Source: Micractinium sp. NFX-FRZ
Taxonomy: Eukaryota; Chlorophyta; Trebouxiophyceae; Chlorellales; Chlorellaceae
Length of the DNA: 64,000 bases
NCBI GenBank assembly: GCA_029339195.1
Contig: JAPTJF010000011.1
Coordinates: 248,001 to 312,000 of the forward strand
Direction of reading: 5' to 3'
Shown here: positions 25,901-42,211 of the stretch, piece after piece
How the letters are laid out: every line of letters starts with the position of its first letter
How positions within the stretch are numbered: the first letter of the stretch is position 1
Translations under genes and position numbers: made by a program
Notes under the pieces: generated by a model
What the model saw: only the letters and a program-made list of their open reading frames with translations
Database searches by the model: none
What the model was told of the DNA's origin: nothing

Positions 25901-27035
25901 GCACGGGTTGCGAGGCAGGATACGGGCGGACATTCGCCAATGCCAGCGCCAACAGGCACGGGCAGCACGCAGCGGCAGCAACAGCAGTCTCTGGGTTGGC
26001 ACGAATGCAACGCACGTCCGCCTGCATGCAGCGCCTAGTGGCTGCTACACACCCCTGCGGCCCTGCCCCTGCTGCTGCTGCTGCTGTGCATTTCCAAACC
26101 GCATGCCCTGCTATTTGCCAGGGCATTGCCAGCATCAGCGCAGATGCAAAAAAGCCCACCCCTTCCCAGCCCACGCAGGTGCTTCTGTTACCTGCTCCGC
26201 CGCTGCCTCCTCCTTTGCAGCAGCCACGGCAGCAGCCACGGCAGCAGCCACCGCCTCCTCACGCTCCGCCTCCCATTCCGCGTCGCTCTTCTGCGCTGCC
26301 GCCGCCTCGGCCGCCGCCTTGGCCGCCGCTGCAGCAGGAGGGGATGGGTGGGCACACATTGTGACAGCTGCTGCGTCCATGGGTATTCAGCACCGTGCTA
26401 GCCTGCAGCCCAAAAGGGCACAGGCAGCAGCGCTGCACGGAGACTGGTCCTGGGAGACTGGTCCTGCCTGCCGCCGCTGCCTGTCCCGTCCTGCCCCGCC
26501 ACTTGCCCTGGTTCCCTGCGTTGCTTACCCTCCTCGGCCTCGTCCAGGGCAGCCTTGCGCGCCTCCTCGGAAGCCGTGCTGAGCTCCTCCTTCAGGGCCA
26601 CCTTGAGGCCGGCGGTCATCTTGTCGAGCTCGTCGATCGCCGCCAGCAGCCCCGACTTGCTGGAGAGCGCCAGCTCCTGCGGGGACATGGATTTGTGCGC
26701 GTCGAAAGGGGCGATGAGACAGTGTGATCAGCAGGGGCAGCAGTCAGCAGGGGAGCGGCATGCGGAGGCCAGCAACAGCTATGGCGGGCGCGCTGTACTA
26801 TTGAACACTGCCTCAAGCTGCGCCAGGCAGCGCGGCGGCCCATGCCGCCCACCTGGTCCGCATTCAGCTCTTTGCCCGAATCGAGCTTCGCCTGAATCTC
26901 CTCCACGTTGCGCAGCCGCTTTTTCAGGTTGCGCACACGCTTGGCGAGGTGCTGCAGCACGGGCGAGCCCTCATCGGCAGCCGCCGACGATGCGGCCTGC
27001 GCGGGGGCGCCGTTTGCCGCTTTGTTGGGCGCCAT
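22982..27035 (-). CDS. Caprin-like RNA-granule protein with RGG tail
   Basis: Eight exons: 26853-27035, 26529-26676, 26192-26328, 25570-25731, 25135-25237, 24521-24700, 23807-24267 and 22982-23569; 653 residues. The N-terminal region (LAKRVRNLKKRLRNVEEIQA, then SGKELNADQ and SKSGLLAAIDELDKM) follows the order and spacing of the caprin homology region, where a basic coiled coil is followed by a LNxDQ motif. A long Ala/Glu coiled coil comes next, then a folded-looking helical part (TTSVLLDVMYLGL to HCKELAAKLLARS), which may match the caprin dimerisation part. A Pro/Ala linker with NLVGHFFGGS precedes a tail of many RGG/RG repeats typical of RNA-binding, phase-separating proteins. Caprins bind mRNA and sit in stress granules in animals. 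The family link is by eye; a generic coiled-coil RGG protein is the alternative. Confidence 0.72.
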
Positions 27036-27321
27036 CCTTATTGGAGCTCCCTATGCAGGCTGCCCGCACGCTAGGCTGCTCAAATTGGCGGTCTGGCGGA
27101 TGCAGGGGAGGAGCACTCGCATTTCATGGACGCCGAGTTTTCTAGCTCGCCGACACCCGGTTTCCCATGCCCAGGCAGCGATCCAGCACTCCCGCACCAA
27201 CCATCAGCCCATAGATCGCTATACGGCACGCCGGGAGCGCCCCTGGACCCCTTTTTTGACAGACCACTCTCGTCAATCACCAGTTTCGTCCCCCAACGCC
27301 CTTTAGGCAGCAGCAGCAGCC
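27036..27321. promoter_or_regulatory. Shared promoter of caprin-like and LSM4 genes
   Basis: Only 286 bases separate the divergent ATGs, so both genes are probably driven from one bidirectional promoter. The centre is somewhat less GC-rich (a TTTTTTGACAG run near 27251) than the flanks. Confidence 0.6.
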
Positions 27322-28743
27322 ATGCTGCCCCTAGTGCTACTCAAGACATCACACGGTCACCCAGTGGTGCGTTTGTGCAGCCCATCACCTCCCGCTTGTT
27401 ACCTGCAGCCCTGCAAGCCTGCTGGAGCTATTTCTCGGGGGGCATTTGGCACGGCCAACGTGCCGCTGGGGCGGGGCGCGTGCCACTGTGCGCAGACCGC
27501 CCGTGCCCGCCACCGCGGCCCGCTGCCGCTTGCTCGCCCGCCTGCACGCCTACTCCCCCCTATGCCTGCCGCTGCCGTCTGCCTGCAGCTGGTTGAACTG
27601 AAGAATGGGGAGACGTTCAACGGGCACATGGTGCAGTGCGACACGTGGATGAACATCCACTTGCGGGAGGTCATCTGCACTTCCAAGGTCAGCGTGGGGG
27701 TTGGCAGGCGGGCAGGCACGAAACGTGTGGCCTGGCAGAAGAACTGAATGGACGGGCACACACGTGGGGCAGCTGGGGCAACAAACCTAGCAGGAGCTGC
27801 GCTTAGCGGGGCCTTTGGTCTTGCAGGCGCAGTGAGGGCTGGCTTGCCGTGCCGTCCAAGCAGGCCGATGGGCGGCGGGCCAGGCTGATGTCAACCAGTA
27901 CTGATGCACCCGCTGCCTGCCGCTGTGCGCCGCTGCCTGCAGGACGGCGACCGCTTCTGGCGCATGCCCGAGGCCTACATCCGCGGCAACACCATCAAGT
28001 ACCTGCGGGTGCCCGACGAGGTGCTGGACAAGGCCAAGGAGGCCGACTTCAGGCGGGACGGTGAGCGGTACACCCTCCCCTGCCTGTACTGCTCCTCGCG
28101 GGTGCTGCCATGTGCTCGTGCTGTCGTGTGTCGTGGTGTAATGGGTGCTTGGCGCTGGGCACGAGGGGTGCTCCATAGGCCGTTTGCATGTTGGATGAAG
28201 GAAGCAGGCAGATTCCAGGGGCAGACTGAGCAACTATCAGACGGAGGGTGGCACCTGAGGCCTGCAACTGCTGCACATGTGCTGAATGATGCGCTGGGCA
28301 GTGGTGAGGGGAGGGGCCCCGAGGCTGCACGGTCGCGGGCGGGCAGCTGAACAGGGCGTGGCTGGCTGGAGTGCTGGAAGTGGCTTGGGTTGAGCTGCTG
28401 GGGGTGGCTGGGGGTGGTGATGCCAAGTGTTGGATGCTTGTGCCTCGCACTGCACCAGTGCACCTCTCCTCCTGTGGTTGGGATGCTGTGCCAGGTGTCC
28501 GCTTGCGCTGATGAGCTTGCTGGCACCGCCTCAATGCGCTCCCCGCCTCAATGCCCTCCCCCGAGGCTCCCTGTTGCAGAGAAGCGGCCAGCGGGCGGCG
28601 GCCGCGGGCGCGGCGGGCGCGGCGGCGGGCGCGGCGGCATGGGCAGGGGTGGCGAAGGAGGCCGCGGCGGACGGGGAGAGGGGAGGGGCGGGCGAGGAGA
28701 GGGCCGCGGCGGGCGCGGCGGGCGCGGCGGCGGCGACCAGTAG
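27322..28743 (+). CDS. LSM4: U6 snRNA-associated Sm-like protein LSm4
   Basis: Four exons: 27322-27366, 27589-27687, 27943-28060 and 28580-28743; 141 residues. The N-terminus [15 protein letters not shown] and the Sm folds [18 protein letters not shown] (Sm1) and [17 protein letters not shown] (Sm2) are nearly universal LSm4 sequence, with [20 protein letters not shown] between them. The C-terminus is a long run of RGG/GRG repeats, as in animal and plant LSm4. LSm4 is a ring subunit of LSm1-7 (cytoplasmic mRNA decapping, P-bodies) and of LSm2-8 (U6 snRNA binding in the nucleus). The RGG tail is a known site of arginine methylation in other species. It is divergently paired with the caprin-like gene. 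Confidence 0.98.
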
Positions 28744-29785
28744 CCAACGTCTCCCAGCCTTGCCGATTTTCTCCCGGCTTTGCTCCCTCTCTCCTCTGCT
28801 TCCCACCTCCCAGCTTGACCCTCTCTGCCGCTTGACCTTGTGCGCTCTTGGCTCGGCCATATATTTCAATGCCGCCACCTGCCCTTCACACCATGACTGT
28901 GACACCCAACACGGTGCTACGGGAGCAGGGGCAGCCCCGGTTGAGGCATTCAGGAGGGTGTGCAGCATCTGGCTTGGATGTTCAGGAGGGTGTGCAGCGG
29001 GGTTTGAATGAGTCTGCAACGTGGGGTCATGCCTTTGCCTCAGTCCGTGCGAAAAAGTGCTTGCCATGGGGGCTGGGAACACACGTACTGCGAATTCAAG
29101 CTCATGCTGTGGGGCAGTTCTGGAGTGGCGAGGCATTGCCCACCCTCAGCCTGCTTCCATTTTCCTCACGCACACACAGGTCAGCCCGCCAGGTCGCTGC
29201 GTTGCAAGGCCCATTACACATCGTGTTTCCGAGAAAGCCTTGTTTGTGTGTGCGTGAGTCATCTGCATCCTAGGGCCTAATGAAATCAGTCAAGCAAGGG
29301 GGGGGGGGAGCAAAGGGAATGGGGAGGTGCCGAGAGAAGAAGGGTCTGACGGGAGCACAAAACAGCAGTGTGTGTGAGAGGCCAACGAGGGAGAGCGGGC
29401 GGGGAAGAAACAGGGTGGATGCTAGAGAAGGGTTGGGTAGGGTGGCCAGGCGGCAGGGGCCTGGGGGGCCATGCCTGTGGTAGGATGGGTGAGAGGGGCG
29501 GCAACCAGGGAGGCGCGGGCAGGTGGGGCAGCAGGGGGCGCGGGGGCGTGCACACTGACTGGCCACACGCGCACACTAGCACGCACACAGAAAGGAATGC
29601 AGGAAACCAGGGGAAGGGGGCGCGAAAAAAGGGGCTCCGCGCCGCCCTGCTGCCGCCGCCGCCGCCGCCGCGCCGCCCGCCGGCGTGTGTGAGAGAAGGT
29701 TCGCTTTATGCTTTCGTGGCTTCCAGCCGGCCACCCAGCTCTGCAGCTGCTGCCGCTGGTGTGCTGCATTTCAAGTGCAGCCGCT
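28744..29785. other. Convergent 3' regions of LSM4 and plastid Hsp70 genes
   Basis: No gene is seen. TTACA at 29214-29218 gives a minus-strand TGTAA about 570 bases after the Hsp70 stop. A pure G run lies near 29298-29309, and a CCG-repeat tract lies near 29650-29675. Confidence 0.6.
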
Positions 29786-35755
<5,970 letters not shown>

Positions 35756-37526
35756 TGTGTGCGTGTGTGTTATCAAGAAGAAGAGAGTATACCGAAATGA
35801 GGAGCAGCGAAAGTGGCGCGCGTGAAAAGGGGTGGCTCATGGCGTGGCCTAGCCTGTTCTGGAAGGGTGCGAGGGTACAGCAGTACTGCATGCCGCCATC
35901 AGGCTGCCCCACTGCTGCTCACGGGAGACAAGAACATCAATAATTCCCGATATGATGAGCTTGGATCACCAGAGAGTGGCCCAGGCGCCTTCACATGCTA
36001 CATGCGGTAGGACACGGACTACTTCTCGGCGCTTCTCCAACCCTCTGGACGCATACATGGGCCGCGGGTGGACAGAGCCGGGACATTTGGGCATACCGCC
36101 AAGCGACAGAGCCCCAACACTGGGGCGGCGGTCAGGGTGTGGCAGGCGGCTCCGTGTGGTCACTGCCTGCGGCACGAGCCTGGCTGTGAATTTCATGCTA
36201 CACAGGAAGGGGCTGCTGGATCCGCTGTCAGTCTAGATGTTCGGGGTCGTCCCATCTTCCTTCCAATCCGAGGCAGTGCTGTTGCTGAGATCGTTGCTGA
36301 GCCTTGCCTCCGCTCACACCGAACACCATTCATCTCATGTGCGGGCCACCCTGGGTGGTGAACCTTGCCTGGCCAGCCTGGAGGGGACAGGTCGGTACAG
36401 CGCACACAATCTGGACGGGGGATGTGCAAACTGTGCCAGTGCATTACACGCGTTCAGTGGAGGGGCATGCTGGGGCAAAGGGCACCCAGCATGGGCGGGG
36501 CTCTGCTGCCGCCACATGGGTGCACAGCTAGCTGCATGCAGAGGTGCGCAGCAACGTGGGCAGCCATTCGGGTCAGCAAGGTGGCAGGCCTCCCTGTCTG
36601 TCATCAATGCCTGTCCCTTCAACGCTCTGCTGGCGAGCCGTGGCAAAGGGCCCTGCCGGTGCCCCTGCCTCCATAGGATTGTGCTAGCAGCCAGTGCTGA
36701 AGTTGCTGGCCATCGCCAGGTGGCGTGGCGTGATGGGGGTGCTGTGGCGTGAACAGTGCTTGCGGCATGGCCATCACACAGGATGCATGCATTCATGGTG
36801 GGGTGATGAAGGGTTGCAGCTGGCAAGTGCCTGCCACCATCCTGTATGGCGTGACTGCCGGCCAGCCGGCACGCGCACAACAAATGAAAGCGTGTATGCT
36901 GCCTGCATACTGTGTGTCCCTGCATACGTGTCACGTGAAACATGTACACACACTCTAATGACTGTTTTGAGGTGCCAGGGAGAGATGAGCATGTGCGTCA
37001 AACATGGGCTGTCGCAACAGATGGCGTGCTGCGTACTTGCCGTTCTCTGTTTGTTTTGGCCAGTGTTCTGGTGTTGCGCAGCCTGTTGTGCGACAGTATG
37101 GGAACGCAGGTGGCAGCAGCAACCGTCAACAGCACACCGGGCATCATATGGCTAACCAACCTCTGCTGATACCCCAACTGTGTGAATCCAGTGCCTCAAC
37201 CTGTGCTGTAATTACATCAGTACAAATGAGCCGCTGGGTGCGCGGCGGCGGGCTGGGGCGTGGCGCTGCACGCCACATCAAAAGAGGGAAAAGGAGGGGC
37301 GGCAGGGGGCCTGGGGCAGTATCAGACAAGGGGGGAAGTGCGCCGGGCTGGCGCCGCGAGCGGAGGAGAGTTGAGCAGCAGGAGCAGAATAAATTGATGC
37401 AGAGCTTGGAAAAGGGCAGAACAAAATCAAAGAGTCGAGAGCGGGAAGGGAGGGGGCTCAGCTGGGAGAGGGAGCCACAGGAGGCGCCAACTACAAACGC
37501 ACAAGGGGAAGGGAGACCTGGCCTGG
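35756..37526. other. Intergenic: Hsp70 promoter and LysM-gene 3' region
   Basis: This 1.8 kb stretch is less GC-rich than the genes and shows no exon with good splice signals. TTACA at 37212-37216 gives a minus-strand TGTAA about 310 bases after the LysM stop. The section next to 35756 should hold the Hsp70 promoter. Confidence 0.55.
35857..35864. promoter_or_regulatory. Candidate heat-shock element core
   Basis: TTCTGGAA (the TTCnnGAA pairing of two inverted HSF pentamers) lies about 100 bases upstream of the plastid Hsp70 start codon. A third unit is not clear, so it is at best a weak element. Confidence 0.3.
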
Positions 37527-39119
37527 TCAGTCAGCTTTTGTGCCGCCGCCTGAGGGCCGCTGCCGCAAGGCTTGCCGGCCCTCTGGCGAGGTGCTGCCCA
37601 CCAGCGGCGCCGACGCCACCGCTGCAGCACCCAGCTGGGTCATGCCGGGGCTGGAGCCTGGGGGCACCGCCAGCGCTGGCTGGCTGGCCACTTTCTTCAG
37701 CTTCTGCAGCAACGACTCCTTCCAATGCATCAGCTGCCGCCCGCCTGCCGCCGCCAGCGCCGCCGCCTGCTCCGCGCCGGGGCCGCCTGCGCTGAACAGC
37801 GGCGGCCGGTGGAAGTGCGGAAAGCCGCCGCCGCCAGCATCGCCCCCGCCGCTGCCGCTTGCGCCGCCATCATCGCCCTGGCTGTCGGTGCGCCCTCGCC
37901 GCCGCAACCGATCCTCTATGTAGGTGGCTGCTGCAGCAAAGGTTCCCCGCGAGTTGCGCTCCATCATTTCCACCTGCTGCGGCTGCCCTGCCGCCGACCC
38001 CCAGTCGCCGCCGCCGCTGCCCCCGCGCCCGCTGGGCCCCGCAAACAGGTGGTGCCGGTCGCCGCCGTCATCTGCACAGGGCGGGCCGCATTAGTGCATG
38101 CAGCAGCAGATTTGGTATGCGGCCTGGATGATGTGTCAACAATGGCGAGTCTAGAAGAGCATCAGCCGGCAATCAGCACCCACCGCCTTCTTTCCCCCCG
38201 GAGCCTCCCTGCCCCAGCCGCCCCCTTGCACGCCCTCAGTTGCCCACCTGAGCCATACTGCGGCGACTGCGAGCGGCTGGGCGTGGCACTATAGTAGCCG
38301 CGTAGCTGGTGCATGGCGCGCGTTTGCGAGAAGTGCGCGTAGGGCGAGTCGCTGGGTGCTGCCGCGTCGTCGCTGGGACCCAGCCGCCCAAAGTGGGTCA
38401 CTATCATGCCTGCCCACGTCGAGTACTCGGGGCTGCAGGCGGAGGAGGCGATTGACATGATGTGGACATGATGGTGGATGATACAAAAGAACCCCACACA
38501 CAAGAGGGCTGCAGGAGCATGCAGTCCCACATGCAGTCCCACGCGTGTGCACGCACCCGACTGGCAGCGGGCGCGTGGGTATGAGCAGCGTGTCCTTGGC
38601 GAACATGGCCGTGTCTGCTAGTAGCCCGTTTGCGCGCTTTATGTCTGACACCTGCACACATGAAAATCAGTCGGTGGATCAGTGGTGGATCAGTCGGCAG
38701 CCAGCAAGCCCCTCAAGCTACAGCAGTCACAGGCCGCACGTGTGTAACCCCCACAGCGGGCGCATTCGCCCGCGGCGGCCGGGGGCCCAGGGCCCAGCAC
38801 TCACCGTGACATTGTACCGCACTGCCAGGCCCGCAAGCGTGTCCAACTTGGTCAGCTGCAGGCAGAAGAGCAAAGGGAAGGTTTAGAACAAGGCCAGGAG
38901 AGTGGTGGCACGCCGCGAGCCCGTCAGGGGCGCCAGGGGGAAGCGGCGGTGCGGCGGCGCGCAGGGGCTGGTGCAGCTCCGGCTCGCCTTGTGGCGCACG
39001 AAGTATTCGGACAACGGATCCGAGGACATGGACTCCTCGCCGCTGCTGGTGGCCGCGGAGCCTGGCTGCTCCAACAGCGATTGCTCGGCCCCTTCTCGCT
39101 CCTCGAGCACCGCCGCCAT
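37527..39119 (-). CDS. LysM-domain protein
   Basis: Five exons: 38988-39119, 38805-38855, 38557-38651, 38248-38432 and 37527-38071; 335 residues. Across exons 1-3 a single LysM is rebuilt: YFVRHK joins LTKLDTLAGLAVRYNVT, then VSDIKRANGLLADTAMFAKD and TLLIPT. This is the intracellular plant/animal LYSMD type (HxVxxxDTLAGLAxxYxV) and not a secreted chitin receptor: there is no signal peptide and no transmembrane segment. The rest is Ser/Gly/Asp-rich and probably disordered, with a basic helix (HWKESLLQKLKKVA). The first intron appears to use a GC donor (AAG/GCGAGC); this choice alone restores the LysM core in frame. The protein's role is not known. It shares a promoter region with the archease gene. 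Confidence 0.87.
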
Positions 39120-39452
39120 ACCGAGCTGCACAGGCGCAGGCCAGCCTTGGCTTGCGCCCGGCAGCAGCGGGTCGGCCTCCAGCTTGCCAGGCGCGCGGGC
39201 AGCGGCAAGTCAGCAGGCAACTGCCAGAGTGACGTCCTGGAGGGAATATGAGTCTTCCTTTTGGCGATGGGGCTGCGCTTGGCTAGGTCTAGGCGGGCGA
39301 AGATGGTGTTTGGCAACATTTTTACGGAGGAGCCACGCCACGTAAGCAGGGGGCGAAATGGAGCTCTCTTGCCAGGAAGGGCACACTGTGGATGCATTCA
39401 CCCAGAAATTCAGTCTGGCATCACGCCCGTCCCGGCACACCTACTTGCATAT
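39120..39452. promoter_or_regulatory. Shared promoter of LysM and archease genes
   Basis: The 333 bases lie between divergent starts. The archease reading frame stays open upstream to about 39261 with an earlier in-frame ATG near 39267, so the archease N-terminus could begin within this interval. Confidence 0.5.
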
Positions 39453-41355
39453 ATGGCCGACACTGTTGCAGAGTTCACAGCGCTGCCGCAGCGGCCACCC
39501 AGGGAGAGGCGCTCCTCAAAGCGTGCCAAGGTGGATGATGCGGGTGCAGAGGCGTCAGAGGGCGATGGCACCACAGCAACAGCGGCAGTGCCGCCACCAC
39601 CGGCGGCGGCGGCGGCAGGAGCCGCAATCGCAGTAGCCTCGGCAGCAGGTGGAGCGGCAGCAACAGAAGCAGCAGGCGCGGGTCCTGGCAGCCAGCAGGA
39701 GCAGGTGCTGCAGCAGGGAGAGGAGCAAACAGAAGCAGAGTGTGCAGAGGGTGCTGCGAACGCCACCCCTGCGGCAGCGCAACTGGACCTGCCCGTGTAC
39801 CGCTCTGCCGCGGTCAGGGATTACAAGTTTGAGTGTGAGTGGCGGACGCGCGCAGGTGCCAGCAAGCATCAATTGCGCCTATCAAACGATGTATGGCGAT
39901 GTTGCAAAACTGCTCCCTGGCCGAGGGTCCTGCATGCTGGGCACAGCTGCGCTGCCCCATTTGCCCGCTGAGCTTCCTCAGCCCTTCCGCCATGCCTCTG
40001 CCTGGCCCCCCTGTCCCTCATCTTTGGCTGTCTGCAGACCTGGACCACACTGCAGACGTGCAGCTACATGCATGTGAGTGCAACCACGTGGTGCAGCCCT
40101 GCAACTCACCAGGGGGCACATTAGCACAGCACCGGCAGCACCACCCATGCAGCCACTCTCATTCCTGGGGCAGACGTGTGCTCCTGTGCCGTTGCAGCCG
40201 TGTTGCTGCCAGCGCACCCTGCTGCTTGCTTGGCAGGGCCATGCCACTGCCGCTCAACAGTGATCCTTCCACACCTGTGTGTCTGGTTGTAAAGCGCAGG
40301 GGGTGAGACGCTGCGGCAGGCGTTTGAGAATGTGGCCCTCTGCATGTTCAACTACATGACGCCGCTCAAGGGCATTGAAGTCGACCCATCCGCCACCAGG
40401 TGCGCCCCAGGTGCCATGCCGGCATTCAGGCTGCATCTTACAGCTGGTTGGGTGCGCCCCAGGTGCCATGCCGGCATTCAGGCTGCATCTTACAGCTGAT
40501 TGGGTGGTTGGTTGGTGGATGGCGCCCTGCGGGTGTGCAGCCATGCATCGCTGGCTGGCTGACACGACTGGCGCGGCCCGCCACCCTTGCTTCTCGCTAC
40601 CGCACCGCAGCCCCTCTCAAACCCCTGCACACCTTTACGTCTACTGCCCCTTTGCTGGTGCTCCTTGTACCCTGCAGGCGGTACGAGGCGGAGGGCCACG
40701 ACCTGCAGTCCCTGCTCTTCAACTTCCTGGATGAGCTGCTGTTTGCCTTCTCAACCGAGTTCTTTGTGCCCAAGCTCCTGCGCATCACACGCTTTGACCG
40801 CGCTGACGAGGGCGCAGCAGCAGGCGCAGCAGGCGGCGAGAGCGCAGCAGGCGCAGCAGGCGGCTGGCGCATTGAGGCGGAGGGGTGCGTAGTGGGCGTG
40901 GTGGGCGAGTGTGTGGGTGGCTTGCTCAGAGCTGGCCTGTGCAACGCCGCTGACGTGTGGGCTGCCTGCTTACCAAGGCAGCGGCCCCTGGGAGATGTTG
41001 CAGCCCTTCACCATGCCAGCTTCCAGCCCACCTGGCCTGAAGCCCCTGCCTCCCCCCTACCAAGCCTCTCCCATGTTCACACCCGTGCCCCTTCGCCCCG
41101 CCTGCTCTGGCCCCACCCCGCATGGCAGCTAGCACAAGCGGTTGTAACCGCACCGCCATGTGTGCGGCCCCTCCTCACTCTGCTTCACTGCCCCCGCCTG
41201 TGACCCCTGGCACGCGCCCCGCCTGCAGCGAGGGGGAGCGGTTTGACCGGCAGCGCCACGTGAGCGGCACCGAGGTCAAGGCCATCACCTATTCAGCCAT
41301 GCAGATCAACGAGACACCCGGGGATGCAGAGGTGTTCGTCATCGTGGACATCTGA
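39453..41355 (+). CDS. Archease (RtcB tRNA-ligase cofactor)
   Basis: Five exons: 39453-39834, 40038-40073, 40300-40399, 40678-40884 and 41229-41355; 283 residues. The archease core is unmistakable: FEYLDHTADVQLHAWGETL, then AFENVALCMFNYMT, LLFNFLDELLFAFSTE, GTEVKAITYSAMQI and the C-terminal VFVIVDI. The Asp and His of LDHTADVQ and the final Asp form the metal site of the family. Archease speeds guanylylation of the RtcB RNA ligase in tRNA splicing and, in animals, in the unfolded-protein response. This copy has an N-terminal extension of about 125 low-complexity residues rich in Ala, Gln and Glu, with a basic RRSSKRAKVDD patch that could be a nuclear localisation signal. Exon 4 has a second Ala/Gly insertion. 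No RtcB gene is in the window. Confidence 0.96.
40400..40503 (+). repeat. Exact-phase 52-base tandem duplication at a splice donor
   Basis: Units 40400-40451 and 40452-40503 are almost identical (one visible change, GGTTGG to GATTGG). The first unit begins at the GT donor of archease intron 3, so the donor-like GTGCGC is also copied. Confidence 0.9.
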
Positions 41356-42211
41356 CGGCTGATGACGCGGCTGCCCGGCTGGCGCTGACGTGGCCCCAGC
41401 TGCTCAACTGGCACTGCCCTTTTGGTTGCCGTAGGCAATGTCGGAAGGGCGGCAGCAGCGGAAATGGCAGCCGGCATGCGGCGCTCTCTGTGCTAGGAGG
41501 CAGCAGCAACTGCAGCTGAAGCGTTGTGCCTGCTGCGCCTGCTCCCACCATCCCGCACAGCTCCCACCACGCTGCCCCCACCATGCTGCACCTGTTGTGT
41601 GTTTGATACGCTGGGAGTATGAACATTACACTTGGGTGCGACCAAGGTCGATCAACCGCAGCTGCTGTGTCAGTTGGCATGCTGCTAAGAAGGCAGGAGA
41701 GGAAGCACGCGGTCTGATGCTGGCCAGGGACGAGCATGGCTCGGTTGTGAGGAGCACAAAATTGTGATCGCTTGGGGGTAGCACGGGTGGCTGCCGCTTC
41801 CCAGCGGCTCATCTACCCAGCCTGAGCGGGGGTGGGGCTGAGGCAGGCCCCGGGCGTGGGCCCTCGAGCCCAGGAAAAGGCATGCGTGATGCGGGCGCCG
41901 AGGCCCACCGGGAGCAGAATAAAATCAGAGCACAAAGGGAGAGGATGCACAGAAAGAATGGGTGCGCGACGCGCTTGAAGGGGGCGAGTGCTGCCTGCAC
42001 ACAGCTGGCCCAAGCGATTTGTACAAAGAGAGGGGTGGCACAGAATGACATCGCAGGCACGCACGCCGCCAAAGAACAGGGGGGAGGGAGGGGGGGTTTA
42101 TGAGGGTGGGGTGACAGGGTAGGGCAAACAATTGGAAGATATGAGGTGGGGCACAGGGTGGCCACCTGTGGGCAAGAGCACCGCGGACGGCAGCAGGCAG
42201 CAACCGCTAGC
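41356..42211. other. Convergent 3' regions, no gene seen
   Basis: No exon-like frame is convincing. TTACA near 41624-41628 would be a minus-strand TGTAA for the Pru-like gene. Confidence 0.5.

Noticed and set aside
29290..29310. Poly-G run as an assembly gap or origin element
   Set aside because: A single homopolymer in a 3' region; nothing else supports a function.
35756..37526. Several 100-170 codon frames between Hsp70 and LysM genes
   Set aside because: No family resemblance, no consistent splice partners, and overlapping frames on both strands.
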